DNA of 64,000 bases from Streptomyces cyaneofuscatus (GTDB lineage Bacteria; Actinomycetota; Actinomycetes; Streptomycetales; Streptomycetaceae). Shown here piece after piece: positions 36,573-45,317 of the stretch (the stretch's first letter is position 1; the number at the start of each line of letters is the position of its first letter). The notes beneath the pieces are model-generated. The model saw only the letters and a list, made by a program, of their open reading frames with translations, had not been told where the DNA came from and searched no databases. The stretch covers positions 1 through 64,000 of the forward strand of contig NZ_JOEM01000001.1 of assembly GCF_000718135.1 (NCBI RefSeq), given 5' to 3'. The translations under genes and the position numbers were made by a program.

Positions 36573-37541
36573 ATGACTGACAAGTTCGACAAGACACCCC
36601 CCGGCTCACCGGCCGGCCAGGTGTCGGTCTCCAAGGGCGCCACCACGGCCCCGGAGAACATCAAGGCCATCCCGGTCCGCCACGTCGGCCGCTGGATCAG
36701 CGGCATCGTGGTCATCGGCCTCCTCGTGGCCCTCGGGTACGCCTTCTCGCAGGGCAACATCCAGTGGCAGGCCGTCGGCGACAAGCTGTTCGACAAGAAC
36801 GTCGTCGCCGGAGCCGGCCGCACCCTGCTGATCAGCGTCCTGGCCATGGTGCTCGGCGTGATCCTCGGTGTGATCCTGGCCGTGATGCGCCTCTCGAAGA
36901 ACCCGGTCACCAGCTGGGTCGCCTGGCTGTACATCTGGTTCTTCCGGGGCACCCCGGTCTACGTCCAGCTGCTGCTCTGGTTCAACCTGGCGCTGATCTT
37001 CCCGGTCCTGAACATCCCGTTCATCTACAAGGACGAGATGACGGACGTCATGACCCCGTTCATGTGCGCCCTGCTGGGGCTCGCCCTGAACGAGGCCGCC
37101 TACATGGCGGAGATCTGCCGCGCCGGCATCCAGTCGGTGGACGAGGGCCAGACCGAGGCGTCGCACGCGCTCGGTATGACCCAGGCGAAGACCATGCGCC
37201 GCGTGGTCCTGCCGCAGGCGCTGCGGGTGATCATCCCGCCGACCGGCAACGAGTTCATCAACATGCTGAAGACCTCCTCGCTGGTCTACGCGGTCACCTA
37301 CAACGAGCTGCTCCGCTCCACCTCGCAGATCGGCTCCACGTCGTACGCGGTCATGGAGATGCTGTTCGTCGCGTCCATCTGGTACATCGTGATGACCAGC
37401 GTGTTCAGCGTCGGCCAGTACTACCTGGAGCGCCGCTACGCCCGCGGCTCGCTGCGCTCGCTGCCGCTCACGCCGCTGCAGCGCATCAAGGTGAACCTCG
37501 CCTCCTTCAGCAACCGGCCCTCCGGAGGTGTCTCCGCATGA
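36573..37541 (+). CDS. Amino-acid ABC transporter permease (HisMQ type)
   Basis: 322 aa. One N-terminal helix ([18 protein letters not shown]), then a five-helix permease domain with the EAA loop ([29 protein letters not shown]) that docks to the ATPase. [16 protein letters not shown] is typical of HisM/HisQ/GlnP permeases. Only one permease gene is present, so it should form a homodimer. Confidence 0.95.
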   Translation: MTDKFDKTPPGSPAGQVSVSKGATTAPENIKAIPVRHVGRWISGIVVIGLLVALGYAFSQGNIQWQAVGDKLFDKNVVAGAGRTLLISVLAMVLGVILGVILAVMRLSKNPVTSWVAWLYIWFFRGTPVYVQLLLWFNLALIFPVLNIPFIYKDEMTDVMTPFMCALLGLALNEAAYMAEICRAGIQSVDEGQTEASHALGMTQAKTMRRVVLPQALRVIIPPTGNEFINMLKTSSLVYAVTYNELLRSTSQIGSTSYAVMEMLFVASIWYIVMTSVFSVGQYYLERRYARGSLRSLPLTPLQRIKVNLASFSNRPSGGVSA

Positions 37542-38302
37542 CCACCCCCATGGTGAAGGCCGAGGGCGTCCACAAGTCCTTCGGCGCCGCCCACATCCTC
37601 AAGGGCATCGACCTGGAGGTCGCCCCGCGTGAGGTGTTCTGCCTGATCGGCCCGTCCGGCTCCGGCAAGTCCACCTTCCTGCGGTGCATCAACCACCTGG
37701 AGCAGATCAACGCCGGCCGGCTCTCGGTCGACGGCGAGCTGGTCGGCTACCGGCAGAAGGGCGACAAGCTCTACGAGCTCAAGGACAGCGAGGTCGCCCT
37801 CCAGCGCCGCGAGATCGGCATGGTCTTCCAGCGCTTCAACCTGTTCCCGCACATGACGGCGCTCGAGAACGTCATGGAGGCGCCAATCCAGGTCAAGGGC
37901 GAGGCCAAGGCCGTGGCCCGGGCCCGCGCCGAGAAGCTGCTGGACCGGGTGGGCCTCGCCGACAAGGCGAAGAACTACCCCACCCAGCTCTCCGGCGGTC
38001 AGCAGCAGCGTGTCGCCATCGCCCGCGCGCTGGCGATGGAGCCGAAGCTGATGCTCTTCGACGAGCCGACCTCGGCGCTCGACCCGGAGCTCGTGGGTGA
38101 CGTCCTGGACGTCATGCGCGGTCTGGCCGAGGACGGCATGACGATGATCGTCGTCACCCACGAGATGGGCTTCGCCCGCGAGGTCGGTGACGCGCTGGTC
38201 TTCATGGACGACGGCGTGGTGGTCGAGTCCGGCCACCCGCGCGACGTGCTGGGCAACCCGCAGCAGGACCGGACGAAGTCGTTCCTGTCGAAGGTGCTGT
38301 AG
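37538..38302 (+). CDS. Amino-acid ABC transporter ATP-binding protein
   Basis: 254 aa with a start overlapping the permease stop (ATGA). Walker [15 protein letters not shown]-loop [12 protein letters not shown], signature [15 protein letters not shown], Walker [14 protein letters not shown] and H-loop VTHEMGFA are present, as in GlnQ/HisP. It has a slightly extended insert [18 protein letters not shown] after the Walker A region, common in actinobacterial members. Confidence 0.96.
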   Translation: MTTPMVKAEGVHKSFGAAHILKGIDLEVAPREVFCLIGPSGSGKSTFLRCINHLEQINAGRLSVDGELVGYRQKGDKLYELKDSEVALQRREIGMVFQRFNLFPHMTALENVMEAPIQVKGEAKAVARARAEKLLDRVGLADKAKNYPTQLSGGQQQRVAIARALAMEPKLMLFDEPTSALDPELVGDVLDVMRGLAEDGMTMIVVTHEMGFAREVGDALVFMDDGVVVESGHPRDVLGNPQQDRTKSFLSKVL

Positions 38303-38305
38303 CCG

Positions 38306-38345
38306 GCTCGACCTGAGCTCTTCCTGCTCGACCTGAGCTCCTCCT
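38306..38345 (+). repeat. 20-bp tandem repeat after the ABC operon
   Basis: GCTCGACCTGAGCTCTTCCT (38306-38325) is repeated at 38326-38345 with one difference. Each copy holds GAGCTC-like self-complementary bases. It sits between the stop codon and the terminator. Confidence 0.85.
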
Positions 38346-38381
38346 GTCCGAGAGGGCGGTACTGAGAGAGTGGTTCGGAGG

Positions 38382-38412
38382 GGGCGGTACGGACACGACG
38401 TCCGTGCCGCCC
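38382..38412. terminator. Terminator between the ABC operon and the convergent sigma-partner gene
   Basis: A 13-bp stem (GGGCGGTACGGAC against GTCCGTGCCGCCC, one G-U pair) with an ACGAC loop. Confidence 0.75.
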
Positions 38413-38433
38413 TCCCGCGCGTCCGGGGCGTGT

Positions 38434-39243
38434 TCAGGGCTTCTCCGGCAGCACCTCCGGACCGGTCAGCAGCGCCTTCAGCTGCTCGCGGGAGACCGGG
38501 GGCTCATCGAGCAGCGGCCCCTGGGTGCCGGTGCTCTCGAAGCCGGTGCTGGAGCGGACGAGGAGCTGGGAGCCGTCGCGCTGGACGAGCTGCCCGGTCA
38601 GCTCGGGACCCCAGCGGACCTCGTCCCCGCCCCGGAACGGCATCGCGCTCTTCCACAGGGTCAGCACCCGGCCGTCGGGGAGCGCCTCCCGTACGCACTC
38701 CGTACGGCTCGTCTCCTGGCCCGGCTCGGGGCAGAGGTCGGTGTCCGGATCGGCCGGTCGGCCCTCCTTCGCCGTCACGGCCTCCCGGTCCTCGTAGGTG
38801 AGGACGAGATAGCCCACGCCGCCGTCCTTGCGGAACGCGTACTGCCCGTCCAGCGGCCCGAGGAGGGGCCCCTGCGCGTGCTCGGGCGGGCTCCCCTTGA
38901 TGAGGGCGAGCAGCAGGACCTCTTCGATCTCCCCCACGTCCGGGGGCAGCAGGGCGGCCAGCCGCTCGGTCTTGGTGAGCGCGGGGGCCGGGGCGGCGCT
39001 CGTCGCCGGGGAGCCGGTCGGCCGGGGCGTCGTCGCCACCGAGGAGTGGGCGGTGTCCCCCTGCTCACCGGCCCGGGCCACCGTGAGCGCCCCGGCCGCG
39101 ACCACGGTGAGTGCCGCCGCCGAGACGAGGGCCCGGCGGCGCCGGCGTATCCGGGCGGCCCTCGCGTACACCGTGCCGGTGGAGAGCGCGGGGGTGCCCG
39201 CGTCGTCGGCGGCGCGGCCGAGCAGTTCGTGGACGTCGTTCAT
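38434..39243 (-). CDS. Membrane-anchored partner of the SigE-type sigma factor (CU044_5270-like)
   Basis: 269 aa. A short N-terminal cytoplasmic part (MNDVHELLGRAADDAGTP) precedes RIRRRRR and a single helix (ALVSAAALTVVAAGALTVA), then an extracytoplasmic domain of about 200 residues. Its ATG overlaps the sigma stop (ATGA). This layout, one membrane anchor behind a SigE-type sigma, suggests an anti-sigma or signal receptor, although no zinc-finger motif is present. The outer part has two cysteines (DLCPEP and TECVRE). Confidence 0.78.
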   Translation of the reverse strand: MNDVHELLGRAADDAGTPALSTGTVYARAARIRRRRRALVSAAALTVVAAGALTVARAGEQGDTAHSSVATTPRPTGSPATSAAPAPALTKTERLAALLPPDVGEIEEVLLLALIKGSPPEHAQGPLLGPLDGQYAFRKDGGVGYLVLTYEDREAVTAKEGRPADPDTDLCPEPGQETSRTECVREALPDGRVLTLWKSAMPFRGGDEVRWGPELTGQLVQRDGSQLLVRSSTGFESTGTQGPLLDEPPVSREQLKALLTGPEVLPEKP

Positions 39244-39728
39244 ACGAGTTCCTCCGCCATCCCGGCGCGCAGCGCCGCCAGGCCCCGAGCCGCGTGGCTC
39301 TTGACCGTGTTCGTCCGCATCCCCAGCGCCTCGGCCGTGGCCTCCACGCTCAGGTCCTCCCAGTAGCGCAGGACCAGCACCGCTCGTTGCCTGGGCGAGA
39401 GCCGGGCGAGAGCCGCCCGGACCACCAGGCCGGTCTCCGTGTCGGACACGGGCCCCTGGCGGTCGGGCAACTCGCCGTACGCCTGTTCGCGCCGCCAGAA
39501 CCTCCGGCGGCTCGCGATGAAGGTGTTGACCAGCGTCTTGCGGGCGTACGCCTCGATGTTGTCGAGCCGCCCGTACCGGCGGCCGCCGAGGACGACTTTG
39601 ACCAGCGCGCTCTGGACCAGGTCCTCGGCCTCGTGCCGGTCGCCGCACAGCAGATAGGCGCTACGGAACAACGCGGTGCGTCTGCCCTCCACGAAGTCGT
39701 GCAGCGCGGCGTCGTCATCGGTCCGCAT
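39240..39728 (-). CDS. SigE-family ECF RNA polymerase sigma factor
   Basis: 162 aa. Region 2 is AALHDFVEGRRTALFRSAYLLCGDRHEAEDLVQSALVKVV and region 4 is LARLSPRQRAVLVLRYWEDLSVEATAEALGMRTNTVKSHAARGLAAL. The short form with 'LFRSAYLLCGD' matches the actinobacterial SigE-type ECF group. It is followed, with a 4-nt overlap, by its single-pass membrane partner. No RBS of note. Confidence 0.92.
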   Translation of the reverse strand: MRTDDDAALHDFVEGRRTALFRSAYLLCGDRHEAEDLVQSALVKVVLGGRRYGRLDNIEAYARKTLVNTFIASRRRFWRREQAYGELPDRQGPVSDTETGLVVRAALARLSPRQRAVLVLRYWEDLSVEATAEALGMRTNTVKSHAARGLAALRAGMAEELV

Positions 39729-39931
39729 CCCGGCCCCATTCCCGGATCCGCATGGACCGCCCCCTCTCCCCCGGGCCCGCCGATGCGGACCGTCTCACCC
39801 TTCCAGTGCGTCGGGGAACCGGGCAGGTTGCAGCGCGACACGAAAGGGCGGTACGGGCCGATGACCGACCCGTACCGCCCCTGCGCCCTCCGCGTCTCCG
39901 CCTCCTGCATCTCCCCCTTCCGCGCCTCCGC

Positions 39932-40693
39932 CTACTTCACGGCGAGGATCAGGCTGTCCGAGGGCGAGGACCAGACCGCGCGGGCCTCGCCGAAGCCGGA
40001 GGCGAGCAGGGTGCGGGCGTGCCAGGCGGCGGAGGGCATGTCGCCGTCCGCGTGCTCGCCGTAGATGGCGAACCGTTCGGCGGTGGGTCCGGCGAGGACC
40101 GGGTCCTTGGCGGCGACGGCCCACCACTCGGCCCAGTCCAGGGCGCCCGCGGCCTTGGCGCGGTCCATCGCGGCGTGCCGGTGGGCGCGTTCGGCGGCGT
40201 TGATGCGCGGAGTGTCCGGGTCGATGGTGCGGTCGGCGTTCATGAAGACGCCGCCGTCCCGGACGAGCCCGCCGAGCTGCCCGTACAGCACGGCCAGCGG
40301 CTCGCTGTGGAACCAGTGCAGGGCGGTGGCGGTGAGGACGGCGTCGTACGAGGTGTGGGGCAGCCCGGTCGTCCAGTCCGGGTCCTTGAGGTCGGCGGTG
40401 ACGAAAGTGACCCGGTCGTCGCCCTCGAAGGTGCCGCGGGCTATGGCCAGCAGCGCGGGGTCGAGGTCGACGCCGGTGCTCGTGGCGTCCGGGAACCGCT
40501 TGAGGAGCCGGTCCGTAATACTTCCCGTACCGCACGCGAGGTCCAGGACCCGGGGCGCGGGGCCGACGACCGCCTCGACCATGTCCAGCATCACCCGGAA
40601 CCGCTCCTCGCGGTCGGGCATGTACCACTCCTGCTGCCGGTCCCAGCTCTCCTGCCAGGACTGCCAGTCGGTGCTCGTCCCCGTCTCCGTCAC
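39932..40693 (-). CDS. SAM-dependent class I methyltransferase
   Basis: 253 aa from the GTG at 40693, preferred over a GTG at 40729 because GGAGG (40699-40703) lies 5 nt upstream; the 40729 start has no RBS. The Rossmann motif I is VLDLACGTGSITDRL, followed by TGVDLDPALLAIA and an aromatic-rich LTATALHWFHSEPLAVL of the Methyltransf_11/25 type. Substrate unknown. It is divergent from the CGNR regulator with an 88-nt intergenic region that contains an AT-rich stretch (TGTAATAGG on the minus strand). Confidence 0.85.
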   Translation of the reverse strand: MTETGTSTDWQSWQESWDRQQEWYMPDREERFRVMLDMVEAVVGPAPRVLDLACGTGSITDRLLKRFPDATSTGVDLDPALLAIARGTFEGDDRVTFVTADLKDPDWTTGLPHTSYDAVLTATALHWFHSEPLAVLYGQLGGLVRDGGVFMNADRTIDPDTPRINAAERAHRHAAMDRAKAAGALDWAEWWAVAAKDPVLAGPTAERFAIYGEHADGDMPSAAWHARTLLASGFGEARAVWSSPSDSLILAVK

Positions 40694-40781
40694 GCCAACC
40701 TCCAAGTAAGCCTCATGAATGTCGGCCACCTATTACACTGACCGACACCCCGACCCTAGACCGACCCGGTAAGGACTACAA

Positions 40782-41402
40782 GTGGAACTGGCCTATTACT
40801 CGGACTACGCCGTGCGCTTGGTCAACACCGAGGAGCCGGCCCGTAACAAGGACGCCCTCACCTCGGTCGAGGCGGTACGGGAGCTGTTCGGCGCCAACCA
40901 GCAGGCGGCACGGCGGACGGCGGAGGCGGACGTGACCCGCTTCCGTTCCGTACGGGCCCGGCTGCGCGCGGTCTTCGAGGCGGCCGACGGCGGTGACGAG
41001 ACGCTCGCGGTCGACCTGCTGAACTCGCTGCTGCTGGAGTTCCCGGTGAGCCCGCAGATCTCCGGCCACGACACCCGGGACGAGGACGGCAGGCCGGACT
41101 GGCACATGCATCTGGCCGACCACCCGTCGAACGCGACGGCCGGATACGCGGCCATCGCGGCGATGGGCCTCGCCTTCCATCTGACCTCGCACGGCGTGGA
41201 CCGGCTCGGCCTGTGCGAGGCGGCCCCGTGCCGCAACGCCTACCTCGACACCTCCACCAACAGGTCCCGGCGCTACTGCTCGGACCGCTGCGCGACCCGG
41301 GCCAACGTGGCCGCCTACCGGGCCCGCAAGCGCGCGGAGGCGGACCGGACCGGCCTCACCGCCGAGACCGCCCAGCCGAGCAGCTCGGTCACCGACCGCT
41401 GA
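40782..41402 (+). CDS. CGNR zinc-finger transcriptional regulator (ABATE domain)
   Basis: 206 aa, GTG at 40782 with AAGGA 6 nt upstream. The N-terminal ABATE-type domain has LAYYSDYAVRLVNTEEP. The C-terminal zinc finger carries LCEAAPCRNAYLDTSTNRSRRYCSDRCATRANVAAYRARK, with Cys pairs spaced as in CGNR fingers. These proteins are stress-type DNA-binding regulators in actinobacteria. Its 3' end overlaps the convergent sodX gene by 88 nt. It may act on the divergent methyltransferase. Confidence 0.9.
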   Translation: MELAYYSDYAVRLVNTEEPARNKDALTSVEAVRELFGANQQAARRTAEADVTRFRSVRARLRAVFEAADGGDETLAVDLLNSLLLEFPVSPQISGHDTRDEDGRPDWHMHLADHPSNATAGYAAIAAMGLAFHLTSHGVDRLGLCEAAPCRNAYLDTSTNRSRRYCSDRCATRANVAAYRARKRAEADRTGLTAETAQPSSSVTDR

Positions 41403-41773
41403 CCCTTCGCACTCGTCGGCCCCTTCGGCAACGGCCGGTAGCGGGCCCGCACCCGGGCCAGTACGAGCTCCTCGGGTACGACCCCGTAATCCGTGCTGTC
41501 CCCGCCCGCGAACGTGTTGTCGCCGCGCACCCACCAGCCGCCCGGCCGCTGTTCGACCGCCCGCTTCACCACCAGCAGGTCCTGCTGGAAGGGGTGACGC
41601 AGGATCACCACGTCACCGGGGCGCACCGGAGCGCCGTACTGCACCAGCAGCAGGTCCCCGTGGTAGAGCGTGGGCACCATCGAAGGCCCCGTCACCTCCA
41701 CCACCCGCAACGGCCGCCGCCGCCCGGCCCGTCCGCCTCCGGACACCCGTCCCCACTCCGGCACCTCGGCCAC
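41315..41773 (-). CDS. sodX: Nickel-type superoxide dismutase maturation protease SodX
   Basis: 152 aa from the GTG at 41773, chosen because GGAGG lies 8 nt upstream; an ATG at 41827 would add 18 residues. S26-type signal peptidase fold: nucleophile Ser in VEVTGPSMVPTLYHGDLLL, general-base Lys in LLVVKRAVEQ and the RGDN box in VRGDNTFAGGDSTDYG. SodX removes the N-terminal leader of SodN so that its His1 amino group can bind nickel. It is divergent from sodN. The C-terminal ~35 residues after RYRPLPK extend beyond the usual family end and overlap the CGNR gene. Confidence 0.9.
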   Translation of the reverse strand: MAEVPEWGRVSGGGRAGRRRPLRVVEVTGPSMVPTLYHGDLLLVQYGAPVRPGDVVILRHPFQQDLLVVKRAVEQRPGGWWVRGDNTFAGGDSTDYGVVPEELVLARVRARYRPLPKGPTSAKGQRSVTELLGWAVSAVRPVRSASARLRAR

Positions 41774-41948
41774 CTCCCGGTCCTCCTCCGGCACACCGTC
41801 CCGCGTACCGCGTTCCGCTCCGTACATTCGGCCGACGGCCCGAATCCCACCCCGGACTTTTGACCTAAGCCCCTGGGGCAGCCACGGAAAGCGGCGCTCC
41901 ACGGAGTAATGTCCCACCTGAGAAGACGATCACGAGGAGGACAGCTCC

Positions 41949-42344
41949 ATGCTTTCCCGCCTGTTTGCCCCCAAGGTGAAGGTCAGCGCCCACTGCGACC
42001 TGCCCTGCGGCGTCTACGACCCGGCCCAGGCCCGCATCGAGGCCGAGTCGGTCAAGGCCGTCCAGGAGAAGTACCAGGCCAACGAGGACGCGGACTTCCG
42101 CACCCGCGCGATTCTGATCAAGGAACAGCGCGCCGAGCTCGCGAAGCACCACGTGTCGGTGCTCTGGAGCGACTACTTCAAGCCCCCGCACTTCGAGAAG
42201 TACCCGGAGCTGCACCAGCTCATCAACGACACCCTGAAGGCGCTCTCCGCGGCCAAGGGCTCGAACGACCCGAAGACGGGTCAGAAGGCTCTGGACCTGA
42301 TCGCCGAGGTCGACCGGATCTTCTGGGAGACGAAGAAGGCTTGA
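41949..42344 (+). CDS. sodN: Nickel superoxide dismutase SodN
   Basis: 131 aa, ATG at 41949 with AGGAGGA upstream. The first 14 residues (MLSRLFAPKVKVSA) are a leader cut by SodX. The mature protein begins H15-C16-D-L-P-C20-G-V-Y, the nickel hook in which the His1 amine and imidazole, Cys2 and Cys6 ligate Ni. The rest is a four-helix bundle that forms a hexamer. It dismutates superoxide in the cytoplasm. In Streptomyces sodN is induced by nickel while sodF is repressed by it through Nur. Confidence 0.98.
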   Translation: MLSRLFAPKVKVSAHCDLPCGVYDPAQARIEAESVKAVQEKYQANEDADFRTRAILIKEQRAELAKHHVSVLWSDYFKPPHFEKYPELHQLINDTLKALSAAKGSNDPKTGQKALDLIAEVDRIFWETKKA

Positions 42345-42393
42345 TCTTCCCCGGGCCGCCCGGCCCGCGCTCGCGCGCGTCCGGACAGCCCGC

Positions 42394-42455
42394 ACGACCG
42401 CACCCGGTCCGCAGGCCGCCGACAACGGCGTCCATGGCGGGCCGGGTGCGGTCGT
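42394..42455. terminator. Long inverted repeat between sodN and the aldo/keto reductase
   Basis: Arms 42394-42412 and 42437-42455 pair over 19 bp with one G-U, enclosing a 24-nt loop. It lies between convergent genes and should terminate both. Confidence 0.7.
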
Positions 42456-42528
42456 TCGCGCCGGGTCACCGGGGTTCTTCTTCGGGACGCCCGGGCTTTC
42501 CGAAGCCGGGGCGCCCAGGGGCAGTCGT

Positions 42529-43578
42529 TCAGGCGGCCGCGCGTTCGGCGAGCGGGCGGCGGCGCAGGGCGGTCTCGGTCAGGGACCGCGGAGGGAGCGC
42601 GGCGGCGGGGTTGTAGAGGTTCACCCCGGGCCGGACGATCTCGTCGATCCGGTCGAGGGTCGCGTCGTCCAGGGTGACCGGGGCGCCCTGGAGCAGTCCC
42701 TCCAGCTGTTCCATGGTCCGCGGCCCGATGATCGCCGAGGTGACGGCGGGGTGGGCCACCGTGAAGGCCACGGCGAGCTGCGGCAGGGTGCAGCCGATGC
42801 TCGTCGCGAGTTCGACGAGCTGTTCCACCGCGTCGAGCTTGGCCGCGTTCTCGGCGATCGCGGGGTCGAAGAACGCCGGCCGGATCGCGGCCCGGCCGGC
42901 CTCCAGGTCGATGGGCCGGCCCTTGCGGTGCTTGCCGGTGAGGAATCCGAAGGCGAGAGGGCTCCAGACCAGGACGCCCATCCCGTAGCGCTCGCAGGCG
43001 GGCAGCAGCGAGGCCTCGACCCCGCGGGCCAGGATCGAGTAGGGCGGCTGGGCGGTACGGAAGCGGCCGAGAGCGCGACGCTCGGAGACGTGGTGCGCCT
43101 CGACGATCTCGTCGGCCTGGAAGTTCGAGCAGCCGAAGGCGCGGATCTTCCCGTCCCGCACGAGGTCGCCGAGGACCGAGAGCGTCTCCTCGATGTCGGT
43201 GGTGTGGTCGGGGAAGTGGACCTGATACAGGTCGATCCACTCCGTGTCCAGGCGCCGGAGGCTGTCCTCGACCGCCTTGAGGATCCAGCGCCGCGAGTTG
43301 CCGCCGCGGTTGGGGCCTTCGCCCATCGCGAAGTGCACCTTGGTGGCGAGTACGACGTCGTCACGGCGCCCCCGCAGTGCCTTTCCCACGATCTCCTCGG
43401 ACTCGCCCTGCCCGTACATGTCTGCGGTGTCGACGAAGTTGATCCCGTGGTCCAGGGCCGCGTGGACGATGCGGGCGCAGTCGTCGTGATCGGGGTTGAA
43501 GCCCGCCTGGAACATCATGGTCCCGAGGCAGTGGGTACTGACCTCGATACCGGTTCCGCCGAGCGTGCGATAGCGCAT
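42529..43578 (-). CDS. Aldo/keto reductase
   Basis: 349 aa. AKR barrel with the catalytic tetrad: Asp and Tyr in FVDTADMYGQG, Lys in LATKVHF and His in YQVHFPDHTTD. The NADPH phosphate-binding region near the end reads SAIIGPRTMEQLEG. It reduces aldehydes or ketones using NADPH. The ATG at 43578 is 115 nt from the divergent MerR gene, and its promoter has the 19-bp spacer and dyad typical of MerR-activated promoters, so it is probably induced by that regulator. Confidence 0.93.
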   Translation of the reverse strand: MRYRTLGGTGIEVSTHCLGTMMFQAGFNPDHDDCARIVHAALDHGINFVDTADMYGQGESEEIVGKALRGRRDDVVLATKVHFAMGEGPNRGGNSRRWILKAVEDSLRRLDTEWIDLYQVHFPDHTTDIEETLSVLGDLVRDGKIRAFGCSNFQADEIVEAHHVSERRALGRFRTAQPPYSILARGVEASLLPACERYGMGVLVWSPLAFGFLTGKHRKGRPIDLEAGRAAIRPAFFDPAIAENAAKLDAVEQLVELATSIGCTLPQLAVAFTVAHPAVTSAIIGPRTMEQLEGLLQGAPVTLDDATLDRIDEIVRPGVNLYNPAAALPPRSLTETALRRRPLAERAAA

Positions 43579-43640
43579 GGTGATGCCCCTTGCCGAGTGA
43601 CCGTGGATGCCGGGCGACGGAGGATTCGGCCGGCACGGGG

Positions 43641-43671
43641 ACCCTAGGAGCTAGACCCGGCTCTAGGTCAA
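43641..43671 (-). promoter_or_regulatory. MerR-type promoter with 19-bp spacer and central dyad
   Basis: On the minus strand TTGACC (43666-43671), a 19-bp spacer and TAGGGT (43641-43646). The spacer carries the dyad CTAGA-N6-TCTAG (43651-43666). Over-long spacers with a dyad between the boxes are the hallmark of MerR-family activation by DNA untwisting. The same dyad lies upstream of the divergent merR gene. Confidence 0.8.
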
Positions 43672-43679
43672 CTCCCGTC

Positions 43680-43692
43680 TACGCTGGCCGCC
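43680..43692 (+). promoter_or_regulatory. Leaderless promoter -10 box for the merR gene
   Basis: TACGCT (43680-43685) lies 7 nt before the ATG at 43693, without an RBS. Confidence 0.55.
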
Positions 43693-44166
43693 ATGGTCGA
43701 GATCACCCCACGTCTGAGCATCGGACAGGTCGCCGAACGCACCGGCCTGAGCGTGCACGCGCTGCGCTTCTACGAGAACGAGGGCCTCTTCCTCACCCCC
43801 GTACGCCGCGGAGCCGACGGCCGCCGCGTCTACAGCGAGGACGACGTGGCCTGGCTGACCGTCTGCATCATCCTGCGCGCATCGGACATGCCCCTGCCCG
43901 AGCTGCGCCGGTACGCCGGCCTCGTCAGGGAAGGCACGGGCAACGAGGAGGAGCGGCTCGCGCTGATGCGTGAGCACGAGGCGCGCGTCACCGGCCGGAT
44001 CGGCAGGCTCACCGAGTCGCTGGACCTGATCAGGTTCAAGGCGGCGGTGTACGAGGACATCGTCGACCAGGGCAGCGCGGCCGCCCACGACTGTCACGGC
44101 CCGTCCACCGCGGCCGAGGGGGAGGAACGCTCGCCGGTGCGGCGCCGCGAGGTGCTGGCCGAGTAG
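43693..44166 (+). CDS. MerR family transcriptional regulator
   Basis: 157 aa. The winged helix LSIGQVAERTGLSVHALRFYENEGL with wing VRRGADGRRVYSEDDV is followed by a long dimerisation helix (HEARVTGRIGRLTESLDLIRFKAAVYED). There is no CxxC cluster like that of SoxR or CueR, so it likely senses a small molecule. It should activate the divergent aldo/keto reductase by the 19-bp-spaced promoter and autoregulate. Confidence 0.92.
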   Translation: MVEITPRLSIGQVAERTGLSVHALRFYENEGLFLTPVRRGADGRRVYSEDDVAWLTVCIILRASDMPLPELRRYAGLVREGTGNEEERLALMREHEARVTGRIGRLTESLDLIRFKAAVYEDIVDQGSAAAHDCHGPSTAAEGEERSPVRRREVLAE

Positions 44167-44229
44167 GGGGCACCGCTCCACCTGTCGTTTCCCCTCGCCT
44201 GCCGTCCGCAGGCCCGCTACCATGAACAC

Positions 44230-44249
44230 GAAACGATACGTCTCGTCTC
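44230..44249 (+). promoter_or_regulatory. TetR-type 20-bp dyad upstream of the alpha/beta hydrolase
   Basis: A 20-bp dyad in which 16 positions are symmetric (GAAACGATAC / GTCTCGTCTC). ACGAKACG-N-CGT half-sites of this kind are typical of TetR-family operators. It lies 20-39 nt before the ATG. No tetR gene is in the window. Confidence 0.6.
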
Positions 44250-44268
44250 ATAAGCGGTGAGGTTCACC

Positions 44269-45177
44269 ATGGAACGCTTCGTCGATGTCGCCCCCGGTGT
44301 CCGCCTCTGGGTGGAGGAACGCGGCGCCCCCGACGCCCCCGCCCTCCTGCTGGTCATGGGCGCGCTGGCGTCCGGGCTCGGGTGGCCGGACGAGCTGGTG
44401 GAGTCGCTCGCCGAACGGCACCGCGTGATCCGCTACGACCATCGCGACACCGGGCGCTCCACCTGGTCCTTCGACGAGCAGCCCTATCCGCTCACCGCAC
44501 TTGCCGAGGACAGCGTGCGGGTGCTGGACGCCCTCGGGGTCGAACGGGCGCATCTGGTGGGGATGTCGCTCGGCGGAATGCTGGTCCAGCTCGCCGTCGC
44601 GGACCGGCCCGAGCGGGTGCTCAGCGCGACGCTGATCGGGACCGGTGCGCTCAGCTCCGTACCGTACGAGCGTCCGGACGGGACCAGGATCCCGGCGGAG
44701 GAGCTGCCCGGCGCCTTGCCCGCCCTCCTGGAGCTGTGGAGCCGGCCCGTCGAGGACCACGGGCCGGAGGCGGAGCTGGAGCGGCGGGTCGAGCACTCGC
44801 GGGCCCTCGGTGGCGACCGGATTCCCTTCGACGCCTCCTACGCCCGCGAGCAGGAGCGCCGGATCATCGCGCACACCGGGCACCACCATGCCGGTACCGC
44901 GCACGCCCGGGCCGACACCTCCGGGATGGACCGGACGGAAGCCCTGGCACGGACCGAGGTCCCCACCCTGGTCGTCTCCGCGCCCGCCGAACCCGTCTAC
45001 CCGCCGCCCCACGCCCGTCACATCGCCCAGGCGGTCCGAGGCGCGCGGCTCGTCGAGATTCCCGGGATGGGGCATGCCCTGCCCCGCGAGGTGCACGCAC
45101 CGCTCGCCGGCGCGATCCTGGAACACACCGGGCGGACGGACCGGACTGGGCGGGCGGACCGCACCGGGCGGGGCTGA
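44269..45177 (+). CDS. Alpha/beta hydrolase
   Basis: 302 aa from the ATG at 44269; a GTG four codons upstream is possible. Nucleophile elbow GMSLGGM (Ser), the oxyanion loop after LLVMGALASGLGWPDELV, RYDHRDTGRS and the final His in IPGMGHALPREV are in the usual order. A His-rich stretch AHTGHHHAGTAHA lies in the lid region. The C-terminal tail is a short repeat (GRTDRTGRADRTGRG). Substrate unknown. The dyad upstream implies ligand-responsive control. Confidence 0.9.
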   Translation: MERFVDVAPGVRLWVEERGAPDAPALLLVMGALASGLGWPDELVESLAERHRVIRYDHRDTGRSTWSFDEQPYPLTALAEDSVRVLDALGVERAHLVGMSLGGMLVQLAVADRPERVLSATLIGTGALSSVPYERPDGTRIPAEELPGALPALLELWSRPVEDHGPEAELERRVEHSRALGGDRIPFDASYAREQERRIIAHTGHHHAGTAHARADTSGMDRTEALARTEVPTLVVSAPAEPVYPPPHARHIAQAVRGARLVEIPGMGHALPREVHAPLAGAILEHTGRTDRTGRADRTGRG

Positions 45178-45317
45178 CGCCGCTTCGCGTACGCCGCGTC
45201 ATACCTGAGAGCTACCCCGAAGATCCACTCTCCAGCGGGACGGCAACTATCCGTCGCTCTCCGTAACTTCTGTATCGGACACAGGCAGAACATCCGGTAC
45301 GGAAGGACCCCACCCTC

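Noticed and set aside
40694..40729. Upstream GTG at 40729 as methyltransferase start
   Set aside because: No RBS and it lies right after an AT-rich promoter-like stretch, whereas the GTG at 40693 has GGAGG 5 nt upstream.
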